From Streptomyces sp. Y2F8-2 (lineage in GTDB: Bacteria > Actinomycetota > Actinomycetes > Streptomycetales > Streptomycetaceae): a DNA stretch of 64,000 bases. The notes beneath the pieces are model-generated. The model searched no databases. It saw only the letters and a list, made by a program, of their open reading frames with translations, and had not been told where the DNA came from. How positions within the stretch are numbered: the stretch's first letter is position 1; each line of letters opens with the position of its first letter. The stretch covers positions 496,001 through 560,000 of the forward strand of contig NZ_BNGS01000001.1 in NCBI RefSeq assembly GCF_014905555.1. The letters run 5' to 3'. This document shows, piece after piece, positions 16,837 to 25,019 of this stretch. A program made the translations under genes and the position numbers.

Positions 16837-17682
16837 TCAGCCGGCGAAAGCGGGCTGCGCCAGGCCCTTTCCGGCGCCGGGGACGACGAGGAGCGAGCCG
16901 GAGAGCGGGTGCGGCGCCTGAAGGCCCGTGCGGGCGGTGGTGATGTACAGGTCGGCCAGGTCGGCGCCGCCGAACGCGCATGCGGTCGGGCGCTCGACGG
17001 GCAGTTCCAGGACGCGGTCCAGGTCCCCGGACGGGGTGTAGCGGTGGATCGCGCCGCCGTCCCACAGGGCGACCCACACACAGCCGTCGGCGTCGACCGT
17101 CAGCCCGTCCGGGAAGCCGCGCTCGACGTGGGCGAGGGCGCGTCTGCCCGCCGGAAGCCCGTCGTCGCCGACGTCGAAGACGTCGATGCGGCGGGTCGGC
17201 GAGTCGATGTAGTACATCAGCCGGCCGTCGGGGCTCCAGCCGGTGCCGTTGCTCACGGCGACGTCGTCGAGGACGGTGCGGACGGTGCCGTCGCCGGTGA
17301 TCCGGGACAGGGTGCCGCCGCCCGGCGCCTCGTCGTAGCGCATGGTGCCCGCCCACAGGGAGCCGTCCGGGGCGACGGCCGCGTCGTTGCCCCGGCGGCC
17401 GGGGACCGGCTCGTGGCGCAGCCAGCGGAAGGTGCCGTCGGGGTCGCGCAGGCCCACGCCGTCGCGGAGGTTGAGCACCAGGCCGCCGCCGGAGCGCGGC
17501 TTGGCGGCACCCACGTGCTGCTCGCTGGTCATGACCGTGCGGCGCCCGGAGGCGGGGTCGTACGTGTGCACCCGGGACCCCAGGATGTCCACCCAGATCA
17601 GCCGACCGCCGTCGGCGTCCCACGTCGGGCCCTCACCGAGGGCCGCCTCCTCGCGTACGGCGCGCTCGTACGTCGTCGTCAT
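16837..17682 (-). CDS. SMP-30/gluconolactonase family sugar lactonase
   Basis: A 281-residue six-bladed beta-propeller of the SMP-30/gluconolaconase/LRE family. Motifs are EGPTWDADGGRLIWVDI with the metal-binding Glu near residue 18, NDAAVAPDGSLWAGTM with the Asn/Asp ligands, VSNGTGWSPDGRLMYYIDS, FPDGLTVDADGCVWVALW, and ACAFGGADLADLYITTA. These enzymes use Ca2+ or Zn2+ to hydrolyse aldonolactones to aldonic acids. The gene overlaps the upstream IclR gene by four bases (ATGA), so both are one transcript. Its expected product, an aldonic acid, is the substrate class of the dehydratase at the start of the window. Confidence 0.9.
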   Translation of the reverse strand: MTTTYERAVREEAALGEGPTWDADGGRLIWVDILGSRVHTYDPASGRRTVMTSEQHVGAAKPRSGGGLVLNLRDGVGLRDPDGTFRWLRHEPVPGRRGNDAAVAPDGSLWAGTMRYDEAPGGGTLSRITGDGTVRTVLDDVAVSNGTGWSPDGRLMYYIDSPTRRIDVFDVGDDGLPAGRRALAHVERGFPDGLTVDADGCVWVALWDGGAIHRYTPSGDLDRVLELPVERPTACAFGGADLADLYITTARTGLQAPHPLSGSLLVVPGAGKGLAQPAFAG

Positions 17683-18470
17683 GCGACGCCCCGGTGGCCG
17701 AGCCGCTCGGAGAGTTCCGCGGCGCCCTTCACGACGAGCTGCTCCAGCTCGGCGAGGCGCTCGTCGCTCCAGCGGATCATGGGCACCGAGATGGACAGTG
17801 CCGCAACGACCTGCCCGGTGCGGTCGCGCACGGGGGCGGCGACGCAGCTGACGTCGGGATTGGACTCGCGGCTCTCCACGGCGATGCCGCGGGCGCGGAT
17901 CTGGGCCAGTGCCTCACGCAGGGCCGCCGGGTCGGTGATGCTGTTGGGAGTCATCGCGACCAGCTCGGCGTCGTCCGGGATGCGGGCGGCGAGTTCCGGC
18001 TCGGGCAGGGACGCGAGGAGCATCTTGCCGACGGAGGTGCAGTGGGCGGGGAGCCGGCGCCCGGCCGCCGACACCATGCGCACGGCGTGCGTGGAGTCGA
18101 CCTTGGCGATGTAGATGACGTCGGTGCCCTCGAGGATGGCCACGTGGACGGTCTCGTCGCAGGTCTCGGCCACGGACCGGGCGACCTGCAGTCCCTCGGC
18201 GGCGAGGTCGAGCTGCTCGGCGTAGCGGCTGCCGAGCTGGTACGGGCGGACGCCGAGGCGGTAGCGTCCCGGCTGCCCCTGTACCGGCACGATGTACGAG
18301 CGCGCGGCGAGCGTGGTGACGAGCTCGTGCACCGTGGTGCGCGGCAGCTGGAGCTTGCGCACGATGTCGGGGGCGGACAGCGTGCCGTCCCCGTCGAGGA
18401 AGAGCTCCAGGATGTCGAGAGCCCGGGTGACGGCAGGTACGAGGCGTCCCACGACCGGCCCCCTCTCCAT
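17679..18470 (-). CDS. IclR-family transcriptional regulator
   Basis: A 263-residue protein; the start ATG at 18470 begins MERGPVVGRLVPAVTRALDI, the normal IclR N-terminus. The winged helix-turn-helix spans about residues 12-75 (LSAPDIVRKLQLPRTTVHELV). The effector domain follows (DETVHVAILEGTDVIYIAKVD, RRLPAHCTSVGKMLLA, RGIAVESRESNPDVSCVAAPV, VAALSISVPMIRW). It is cotranscribed with a sugar lactonase. A GAAATTTCGAAC motif sits directly upstream of its start and similar motifs lie under the promoter at 95-124, so it likely represses both its own operon and the dehydratase operon until a sugar acid or lactone binds. The regulon is an inference from motif sharing. Confidence 0.9.
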   Translation of the reverse strand: MERGPVVGRLVPAVTRALDILELFLDGDGTLSAPDIVRKLQLPRTTVHELVTTLAARSYIVPVQGQPGRYRLGVRPYQLGSRYAEQLDLAAEGLQVARSVAETCDETVHVAILEGTDVIYIAKVDSTHAVRMVSAAGRRLPAHCTSVGKMLLASLPEPELAARIPDDAELVAMTPNSITDPAALREALAQIRARGIAVESRESNPDVSCVAAPVRDRTGQVVAALSISVPMIRWSDERLAELEQLVVKGAAELSERLGHRGVA

Positions 18471-18482
18471 GTTCGAAATTTC
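18471..18482 (-). promoter_or_regulatory. Candidate IclR autoregulatory operator
   Basis: Read on the minus strand this is GAAATTTCGAAC, with the palindromic core GAAATTTC. It lies immediately before the ATG of the IclR gene, overlapping its translation-initiation region. It matches the repeat at 150-161 at 11 of 12 bases. Confidence 0.45.
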
Positions 18483-18586
18483 AACTGACGATCGGCATGA
18501 CGAACACAGGCTAGTCATAGTGCGCTGGGGCGGCAATGGTCGTGCGCGCTGCGGGATTCGGCAAGTGGTCAGCGAGGATGGACGGC

Positions 18587-19165
18587 ATGCCGTCCGCCTT
18601 CACGCCCCGCGACTTCCAGCTGGTCCTGCTGCGCCGCATGGCCGACCACAACCCGGACCTGGTGGAGGACGCCCGCCATGAGCTGGGTGTCTCCATCGCG
18701 GACATGCGCGAGGCCAACAAGCGCTGGCAGGCGATGGTCCGCTCACCGCGCTCCCGCTCGGCCCTGAGCCGGTACCGCTCGGTCCTGGGCGAGCCCGAGT
18801 CGACGACGCCCCGCCGCATCGGCGACCTGGACTGCGACGCCCTGCTGTGGCCGGTCCCCCTCTGGTCCGACCTGCGCTTCGAGGTCCTGGTGGCGCCGAA
18901 CGGGGTGGTGTGGAACGAGTGGCTGGTACGGGCCCCGGGCGCGCCGTCCCCCGAGCTGAAGACCCTGGAGGACCTGACCCCCTGGTCCTGCACGGTCGAC
19001 GAGGCGGCCCGCGCCTTCGCCCCCGCCCGCCCCCTGGAGGGCACGGCGCCGACCCGCTGGGGCCTGGCCTTCACGGCCCCGGACGCGCGGGGCGTACGCC
19101 ATCAGGTCGCCGCGGAGTTCACCTGGGGGCTGTTGCAGCGGGTGGGCGTCAGCGGGCAGCGGTGA
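18587..19165 (+). CDS. Hypothetical protein, 192 residues
   Basis: I do not recognise the family. ATG 18587 (MPSAFTPRDFQLVLLRRMAD) is preferred over ATG 18578 because a GAGG sequence sits about nine bases upstream. The N-terminal third is helical and charged (PDLVEDARHELGVSIADMREANKRWQ, shown in parts), followed by a beta-rich part with many tryptophans (LLWPVPLWSDLRFEVLVA, VVWNEWLVRAPG, FTWGLLQRV). No signal peptide or membrane segment is visible, so it is probably cytosolic. It is divergent from the IclR gene and its last 17 bases overlap the converging ATP-grasp gene. Confidence 0.7.
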   Translation: MPSAFTPRDFQLVLLRRMADHNPDLVEDARHELGVSIADMREANKRWQAMVRSPRSRSALSRYRSVLGEPESTTPRRIGDLDCDALLWPVPLWSDLRFEVLVAPNGVVWNEWLVRAPGAPSPELKTLEDLTPWSCTVDEAARAFAPARPLEGTAPTRWGLAFTAPDARGVRHQVAAEFTWGLLQRVGVSGQR

Positions 19166-20018
19166 GGATCGCGTCCACCACCACGGGCAGCGACCCGGCG
19201 TGGAGGTCGAGGAACAGGTTCGGCTCGACGAGCTCCAGCTCCATCACGCACGGCTGCCCGTCCGCCCCGTCCACCAGGTCGACGCGGGCGTAGAGGAGGT
19301 CGGCGTGGCCCGGTACGGCGGCCAGGGCGCCCTCGGCGGTGGCGAGTTCGGCCCGGGTCGGGGTCCAGGGCTCCAGGCCGGGGTGGGCCACCTTCTTCTC
19401 GTCGTACGGGGTGCCGGGCGCCAGGACGGCCCCCTTCCGGCTGGCGTGCAGCAGCCGCCCGCCGAAGAACTGCACCGCCCGCTCCCCGCTCACGTCGATG
19501 CCCTTCACATAGGGCTGCACCATCGCCGTGAACCCGTCGGCGTGCAGGCGGGCGAGCTGTCGTACGGCGGTGTCGTGCTCCCCGGGCGTGTACCGGGCGG
19601 CGAACCGGGCGCCGGCGCCGGAGGTGGGCTTGACGACGTACTCGTGGTCTTCGGGCAGGTCGGCGGGGTCGCCGGGGGCGATGTACCGCGTGGGGACGGT
19701 GGGGACACCCACGGCGGCCAGGTCCCCGAGGTACCGCTTGTCGGTGTTCCAGCGCACGACGTCCGCCGGATTGGCCAGCCGGGTGGCCCTCCCGCACCGC
19801 TCGGCCCACGCGGTGAACTCGGCCGCCCGCCAGCTGTAGTCCCACGTGGACCGGATCACGGCCAGGTCGTATCCCGCCCAGTCGACGTCCGTGTCGTCCC
19901 AGTACACGGCGTCCGCCTCGGCCCCCGCCGCCCGCAACTCCCGTATGAGCACCGGCAGATCGCGGTCGACGGCGACCTCCGGCCCGGGACGGCAGGTGAC
20001 GAGTGCGACTCGGGCCAC
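19149..20018 (-). CDS. ATP-grasp domain protein
   Basis: A 289-residue protein. GTG at 20018 is chosen because AGGAG lies seven bases upstream and the product then starts VARVALVTCRPGPE. The ATP-grasp fold is seen in DLAVIRSTWDYSW (N-terminal domain), PTVPTRYIAP, EYVVKPTSGAGARF with the ATP-binding lysine, MVQPYVKGIDVSGERAVQFF, and LLYARVDLV...MELELVEPNLF with the metal-binding acidic residues. Relatives ligate a carboxylate to an amine or amino acid, and some act in peptide antibiotic or cell-wall pathways. No partner gene is adjacent, so the substrate is unknown. It overlaps tail to tail with the preceding gene. Confidence 0.8.
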   Translation of the reverse strand: MARVALVTCRPGPEVAVDRDLPVLIRELRAAGAEADAVYWDDTDVDWAGYDLAVIRSTWDYSWRAAEFTAWAERCGRATRLANPADVVRWNTDKRYLGDLAAVGVPTVPTRYIAPGDPADLPEDHEYVVKPTSGAGARFAARYTPGEHDTAVRQLARLHADGFTAMVQPYVKGIDVSGERAVQFFGGRLLHASRKGAVLAPGTPYDEKKVAHPGLEPWTPTRAELATAEGALAAVPGHADLLYARVDLVDGADGQPCVMELELVEPNLFLDLHAGSLPVVVDAILTAAR

Positions 20019-20073
20019 GTCTGGACTCCTGTTCGTACGACCAATGCTCCGCGACGATTCCTCCGCGCAGGCT

Positions 20074-20331
20074 AACAACAAGGCGTTGACGGGCGGCGAC
20101 GACGCCGGTGCCGTACCCGATCTGCGGCTGCACGACGCGCTGCCGGGCGACCGGTATCTGCTGTGCTCGGACGGCCTGTCCGGGGTCGTGCCGGACGAGG
20201 AGATCCGCTCCGCGCTCACGTCCGCGTCCGCCCCGGACGAGGCGGTGCGGGCACTGGTGGGCGCGGCGAACGCCGCCGGCGGTCCGGACAACGTGAGCTG
20301 GGTGGTGGCGGAGGTGGTGGAGGCCGCATAG
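20074..20331 (+). pseudogene. C-terminal remnant of a PP2C-type Ser/Thr phosphatase
   Basis: An open stretch encodes ALTGGDDAGAVPDLRL, then HDALPGDRYLLCSDGLSG, and ends AGGPDNVSWVVAEVVEAA. These are the last three conserved blocks of bacterial PP2C/PstP phosphatases, including the LLCSDGL motif and the metal-binding Asp of GGPDN. The first two thirds, with the N-terminal metal ligands, are missing: upstream DNA is occupied by the ATP-grasp gene on the other strand. About 86 codons remain of a family that normally has 230-500. No plausible start or ribosome-binding site is visible, so I regard it as a decayed fragment. Confidence 0.7.
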
Positions 20332-20404
20332 CGGACGGGGCTGTGCGGCACGATGGGTTCGTAGGTCCCGTCCGTACGTCCGCCTCGACGCAAGGAGTGT
20401 CCGC

Positions 20405-21853
20405 GTGTCCTCCCTCTTTCCGGCGCTGTCCGATCCCTCGGCCGGCCGGCGGCCCGCCCTGCGGTTCGGGGAGCGGGGTCTGACCTATGCGCAGCTCGCC
20501 TCGGCGGCGGGGGCGCTCGCCGGGCGGATCCGCGGAGTGGGGAGGGTGGCCGTGTGGGCCACGCCCTCCCTGGAGACCGCCGTCGCCGCGGTCGCCGCGC
20601 TGAGTGCCGGTGTGCCCTTCGTCCCGCTCAACCCGAAGTCCGGCGAGCGGGAGCTCGGGCACATCCTGGCGGACAGCGCGCCGTCGCTGGTGCTCGCCGG
20701 GCCGGGCGTCGAACTGCCCGGCCCGGTCGGCGGACTGGAGCGCGTCGACGTCGATGTGCACGGCTCCGGGGCTCTCCCGGAGGACGGGACGGGCGACGAG
20801 GACCCCGCCCTCGTCGTCTACACCTCCGGCACCACGGGCCCGCCCAAGGGCGCCGTCATCCCCCGTCGCGCCGTCGCCACCACCCTCGACGCGCTCGCGG
20901 ACGCCTGGCAGTGGACCGGCGACGACGTACTCGTGCACGGGTTGCCGTTGTTCCATGTGCACGGGCTGGTGCTGGGTGTCCTCGGGCCGCTGCGGCGCGG
21001 CGGGTCCGTGCGGCACCTGGGGCGGTTCAGTACGGACGGTGTGGCGCGGGAGCTGGGCGAGGGCGCGACCATGCTGTTCGGCGTGCCGACGATGTACCAC
21101 CGCATCGCCGAGGCCCTGCCCGCCGAGCCCGAGCTGGCCAAGGCGCTCGCCGGGGCCCGGCTGCTCGTCTCCGGGTCCGCCGCGCTGCCGGTGCACGACC
21201 ACGAGCGGATCGCCGCCGCGACCGGCCGCCGGGTCATCGAGCGGTACGGGATGACCGAGACGCTGATGAACACCAGCGTGCGGGTGGACGGGGAGGCACG
21301 CGCGGGGACGGTGGGGGTTCCGCTGCCGGGCGTGGAGTTGCGGCTCGTGGAGGAGGACGGGTCCGTGGTCGCCGCCCGCGACGGCGAGAGCGTCGGGGAG
21401 ATCCAGGTGCGCGGGCCGAATCTGTTCACCGAGTACCTCAACCGGCCCGACGCCACCGCCGCCGCGTTCACCCCGGACGGCTGGTTCCGCACCGGGGACA
21501 TGGCGGTGCGCGAGCCCGACGGGTACGTGCGGATCGTCGGGCGCAAGGCGACCGATCTCATCAAGAGCGGCGGCTACAAGATCGGGGCCGGGGAGATCGA
21601 GAACGCGCTTCTCGAGCACCCGGGTGTCCGGGAGGCCGCCGTCGCCGGGGAGCCCGACGACGACCTGGGCGAGCGGATCGTCGCCTGGGTGGTGCCCGCG
21701 GATCCCGCGGCGCCGCCCAGTGCCGACGAGCTGGCCGGCCACGTCGCCCGCCGGCTGGCCCCGCACAAGCGTCCGCGTGTGGTGCGGTACCTGGACGCCC
21801 TGCCCCGCAACGACATGGGGAAGATCATGAAGCGGGCCCTGCGGGATGCCTGA
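20405..21853 (+). CDS. matB: Malonyl-CoA synthetase (acyl-CoA ligase, MatB)
   Basis: A 482-residue adenylate-forming enzyme starting at GTG 20405, seven bases after AAGGAG. The ATP-binding P-loop is VVYTSGTTGPPKGA. Further core motifs are RYGMTETLMNTS, the hinge region GWFRTGDMAVREPDG with the ATP-ribose Asp, VGRKATDLIKSGGYKIGAGEIE, and the catalytic lysine in LPRNDMGKIMKR. The opening MSSLFPALSDPS and overall length agree with the Streptomyces coelicolor MatB enzyme that activates malonate and methylmalonate to CoA thioesters for fatty acid and polyketide synthesis. It overlaps by eight bases with a carboxyltransferase gene, so malonyl-CoA supply and use may be coupled. Confidence 0.85.
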   Translation: MSSLFPALSDPSAGRRPALRFGERGLTYAQLASAAGALAGRIRGVGRVAVWATPSLETAVAAVAALSAGVPFVPLNPKSGERELGHILADSAPSLVLAGPGVELPGPVGGLERVDVDVHGSGALPEDGTGDEDPALVVYTSGTTGPPKGAVIPRRAVATTLDALADAWQWTGDDVLVHGLPLFHVHGLVLGVLGPLRRGGSVRHLGRFSTDGVARELGEGATMLFGVPTMYHRIAEALPAEPELAKALAGARLLVSGSAALPVHDHERIAAATGRRVIERYGMTETLMNTSVRVDGEARAGTVGVPLPGVELRLVEEDGSVVAARDGESVGEIQVRGPNLFTEYLNRPDATAAAFTPDGWFRTGDMAVREPDGYVRIVGRKATDLIKSGGYKIGAGEIENALLEHPGVREAAVAGEPDDDLGERIVAWVVPADPAAPPSADELAGHVARRLAPHKRPRVVRYLDALPRNDMGKIMKRALRDA

Positions 21854-23183
21854 GCGCCCTTCCGCACGGGACGCCCTCGCCCTGGTCACCGACGACTTCG
21901 CGGAACTCCCGTCCCCCGCGCGCGACGGCCGGCCCGACGGCCCGTTGGCCTGGCCCGGCTACGACGCCTCCCGCGCCCGCGCCGCCGCGCGCACCGGCGA
22001 GGAGGAGTCCGTCGTCTGCGGGCGCGCCACCGTCGGCGGCACCCCGGTCGTGCTGATCGCGTTCGAGTTCGGCTTCCTCGGCGGCTCCCTGGGCGAACGC
22101 ACCGGGGACCGGCTGGAGGCGGCCCACGTCCACGCCCGTGAGCGGCGACTGCCGGTGGTCTCGCTGGTCTCGACGGGCGGCAGCCGGATGCAGGAGGGCA
22201 TGCTCGCGCTGACCCAGTTGCAGCGCGTGGCCCGCCAGTCGGCGCTCACCCGCGCGGTCGGTCTGCCCCAGCTGGCGGTGTTGCGGGACCCGACGACGGG
22301 CGGCGGCTGGGCCACGCTGGGTGCGGGCGCCGACGTGGTGCTGGCCCTGCCGGAGGCCCAGGTCGGCTTCGCGGGCTCCCGGGTGCGCCCACCGGACGCG
22401 GACCCGGCGGCGTACACCGCCCAGGCGCAGCTCGCGGCGGGCACCGTCGACGCGGTCATACGGCCCGGAGAGCTGCGCGAGACGCTGGGGCGGTGGCTGG
22501 CGCTGCTGACGGCGCCCTCCACCGAGCCCGCGCCCGTGCCCGGTGCGCTCGGCCAGGTGGACCTCCCGGCCACCGGCTGGGACGCGGTGCGGCGCGCCCG
22601 CGACCCGGAGCGCCCCCGCGCGGACGCCTACCTGGACGCCTACTTCACCGGCCGGGCGGCCATCAGCGGCGACCGGTGCGGCGGCACCGACCCGGACGGC
22701 ATGCTGTGCGGCTTCGGCACCCACGACGGCCGGACCGTCGCCTACGCCGCCCAGACCGGCACCGCGACCCGGCCCGCCGGGTACCGTACGGCCGCCCGGC
22801 TGATCCGCCTGGCGGACCGGCTGTCCCTGCCGGTGCTGACGCTGGTGGACACCCCGGGCGCCGCCAACGACGCCGACGCCGAACGGCAGGGCGCGGGCGC
22901 CGCGATCGCGGACCTGTTCGCCGCGGTCGCCACCGCCCGTACGCCGATCACCACGCTGGTCATCGGCGAGGGCGGCTCGGGCGGCGCCCTCGCGCTCGCC
23001 GCGCCCGGCAACACGTGGGTCACGCCGGACAGCTACTTCTCCGTCATCGCCCCGGAGCTCGCCGCCGCGATACTCAAGCGCCCGCCGGAGCAGGTGCGGC
23101 AGACGGCGGACCAGCTCCGGGTCCGGCCCCAGGACCTGGTCGCCCTGGGGGTGGTACGGGGGATCGCCGGCGCCGCCACGTGA
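21846..23183 (+). CDS. Acyl-CoA carboxyltransferase with fused beta and alpha halves
   Basis: A 445-residue crotonase-fold protein. The N-terminal half looks like the beta subunit of acetyl-CoA carboxylase carboxyltransferase (VLIAFEFGFLGGSLGERTGD, SLVSTGGSRMQEGMLAL, PTTGGGWATLG). The C-terminal half looks like the alpha subunit (RLADRLSLPVLTLVDTPGA, ITTLVIGEGGSGGALALA, FSVIAPELAAAIL). The AccD zinc-finger cysteines are absent. The start ATG 21846 overlaps the end of matB, giving a two-gene unit. Relatives transfer carboxyl groups between biotin and acyl-CoA or act in malonate decarboxylation; no biotin carrier is encoded here. The reaction is therefore undecided. Confidence 0.8.
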   Translation: MPERPSARDALALVTDDFAELPSPARDGRPDGPLAWPGYDASRARAAARTGEEESVVCGRATVGGTPVVLIAFEFGFLGGSLGERTGDRLEAAHVHARERRLPVVSLVSTGGSRMQEGMLALTQLQRVARQSALTRAVGLPQLAVLRDPTTGGGWATLGAGADVVLALPEAQVGFAGSRVRPPDADPAAYTAQAQLAAGTVDAVIRPGELRETLGRWLALLTAPSTEPAPVPGALGQVDLPATGWDAVRRARDPERPRADAYLDAYFTGRAAISGDRCGGTDPDGMLCGFGTHDGRTVAYAAQTGTATRPAGYRTAARLIRLADRLSLPVLTLVDTPGAANDADAERQGAGAAIADLFAAVATARTPITTLVIGEGGSGGALALAAPGNTWVTPDSYFSVIAPELAAAILKRPPEQVRQTADQLRVRPQDLVALGVVRGIAGAAT

Positions 23184-23340
23184 CGGGCGGACCCCGTACA
23201 AGGTCCCCCGTGCGCGACGCGCCCAGGACCACCCGCCCGGACCACCCCGGGGGGCGCGGGCCCGCGTCACGGCAGAGGATGCGGAGAAGAGGCCCGCCGC
23301 CCGGCGGCCCGCCCGCGGTCCGTTCTCGGGAGGTACCGCC

Positions 23341-24378
23341 ATGACCGTCAGCCTGGACCAGCTGCGCCGCTGCCACTTCGCCGTCGACCTGGGCGCGGCG
23401 AGGACCCGCGTCTACGTCAAGGGCGCCGGTCTGGTGGTGGACCAGCCCAGTGCGGCGGCCGTGAACACCCGCACGGGTGCGCTGATCGCGGTCGGTGAGT
23501 TCGCCGAGAAGATGACGGGCCGCACGCCCTCCTACATCCGCGTCGTCCGGCCCGTCTCCGGCGGTACCGTCGTCGACATCGAGATGGCCCAGCGCATGCT
23601 GCGCCATCTGCTCGGCGAGAAGCTCCGCCGCAGCCTGCGCCGCAAGCCCCGGCTGCGGGCCGCCGCCTGCACCCCGCACGACGCGGACCCGCTGGCCCAG
23701 CGCGCGGCCGTGGAGACGCTGGTCGGGCTGGGGGCGCGCAGGGTGGAGCTGGTGGACACGCTCGTCGCGGCGGCCGTGGGGTGCGGGCTGCCCGTCGAGC
23801 AGCCGGAAGCCTCCATGATCATGGTGTGCGGGGCCGCCGCCACGCAGATCGCGGTGCTGTCGCTGGGGAACATCGTGACCGCCGAGCGCATCCCGGTGGG
23901 CGGCGAGGCCGTCGATCACGCCATAGTGCAACACCTGCGGCACGAGCACGCGTTGATGCTCCCGAGCCAGTCCGTACGGCCGCTGCGGCTCGCCCTGTGC
24001 GCGGGCGGGTTCACCTCGGACGGGCCGGCCTCCACCGAGATCATGGGGCGGGACGTGGCGACCGGGCTCGCGCGCTCCGTGAAGGTCGACACGGCGGCCG
24101 TGCGGAACGCCATCCAGACCCCGCTGACCGCCGTCCTGGACGGCATCGGCAAGGTGCTGCGGGACTGCCCGCCCGATCTGGTGGCCGACCTCGCCGACCG
24201 CGGGATCATGATGGTCGGGGGCAGTGCGCTGCTGCCGGGACTCGACGACATGCTGCGCCAGGCGACCGGCATGCCCGTGCACATCGCCGAACGGCCCGAC
24301 ATCTGCGCGGTGCAGGGCCTGGGCGCGATGCTGGAGGGCAGGATCCAGCCTCTGACGTTGGATCCACTGGCGGCCTGA
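23341..24378 (+). CDS. mbl: MreB-like actin homologue (Mbl)
   Basis: A 345-residue actin-fold protein starting at ATG 23341 after GGGAGG. It has the phosphate-1 motif FAVDLGAARTRVYVKG, PSAAAVNTRTG, the interdomain VRPVSGGTVVDIEMAQRML, a phosphate-2-like block MIMVCGAAATQIAVLS, and the adenosine motif MMVGGSALLPGLDDML. The sequence of the P-loops deviates from true MreB (for example GAART and CGAAAT instead of GTANT and GGGTTE), as expected for the divergent Streptomyces Mbl that works with MreB in spore-wall synthesis. Sixteen arginines/lysines in a cluster (KLRRSLRRKPRLR) may favour membrane contact. It stands alone. Confidence 0.82.
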   Translation: MTVSLDQLRRCHFAVDLGAARTRVYVKGAGLVVDQPSAAAVNTRTGALIAVGEFAEKMTGRTPSYIRVVRPVSGGTVVDIEMAQRMLRHLLGEKLRRSLRRKPRLRAAACTPHDADPLAQRAAVETLVGLGARRVELVDTLVAAAVGCGLPVEQPEASMIMVCGAAATQIAVLSLGNIVTAERIPVGGEAVDHAIVQHLRHEHALMLPSQSVRPLRLALCAGGFTSDGPASTEIMGRDVATGLARSVKVDTAAVRNAIQTPLTAVLDGIGKVLRDCPPDLVADLADRGIMMVGGSALLPGLDDMLRQATGMPVHIAERPDICAVQGLGAMLEGRIQPLTLDPLAA

Positions 24379-24469
24379 GCCCCCCGGTCGCGCTGAAGGC
24401 CGGACGGCTTCGGCGGGATCGGGGCGGCGTCCGGGTGGCCTGCGCACGGAGCGGCGGGCGTTCCGTACG

Positions 24470-24913
24470 ATGGGCGCCATGACGTCCCGCGTGCGCACCC
24501 GCTTCTCGGTGAGCCGTGCCCGCTGGGTGCTGCTGGTGATGGCGGTGCTGGCCGGGGTGCTGGCCATGCACGCGCTGTCGCCGTCCGGGACGCCGTCGGC
24601 GGGGCAGCACGTCATGGTGGGGGCGCCAGGTACGGCAGGGCATCGGACCGTATCCGCATCCGCTCCCGCTCCCGCGGACGACTGCGTGTGCCCCCATCTG
24701 TCGAGCGCCGACCATGGCGGGATGGCCATGGACCACTCCGGCGGCACCTGCGCGGCCGGGGGCACCGCCGCCTCCTACGTCCCGCCCGCCCTGCTGCCCG
24801 CGCTCACGGTCCCCGGGGAGTGCGCCGCGGCCTTCTCCGGTCACCCCGTCGCACGGACGGCCGAGGGCCGGGCTCCGCCCGACCTGTCCGAACTACAGCT
24901 TCTGCGGATCTAG
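24470..24913 (+). CDS. DUF6153-like small membrane-anchored Met/His-containing protein
   Basis: A 147-residue protein with start ATG 24470 or 24479. It has one N-terminal transmembrane or signal segment (VLLVMAVLAGVLAMHALS). Two short Cys/Met/His patches follow (DDCVCPHLSSADHGGMAMDH). This layout matches a Streptomyces family usually found next to DUF305 lipoproteins, as here. The clustered His, Met and Cys residues suggest binding of copper or another soft metal outside the membrane. That role is an inference; no catalytic motif is present. Confidence 0.65.
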   Translation: MGAMTSRVRTRFSVSRARWVLLVMAVLAGVLAMHALSPSGTPSAGQHVMVGAPGTAGHRTVSASAPAPADDCVCPHLSSADHGGMAMDHSGGTCAAGGTAASYVPPALLPALTVPGECAAAFSGHPVARTAEGRAPPDLSELQLLRI

Positions 24914-25019
24914 AGGCGCCCGCACGACACCGGCCTTCTCAGGTGGCGTGCTCCGGTCCGTCTCATGATCCGTTCTTCCCGCGCGCCTGCGCGGGGTGTT
25001 CCAAGGAGCTGTACTTCTC

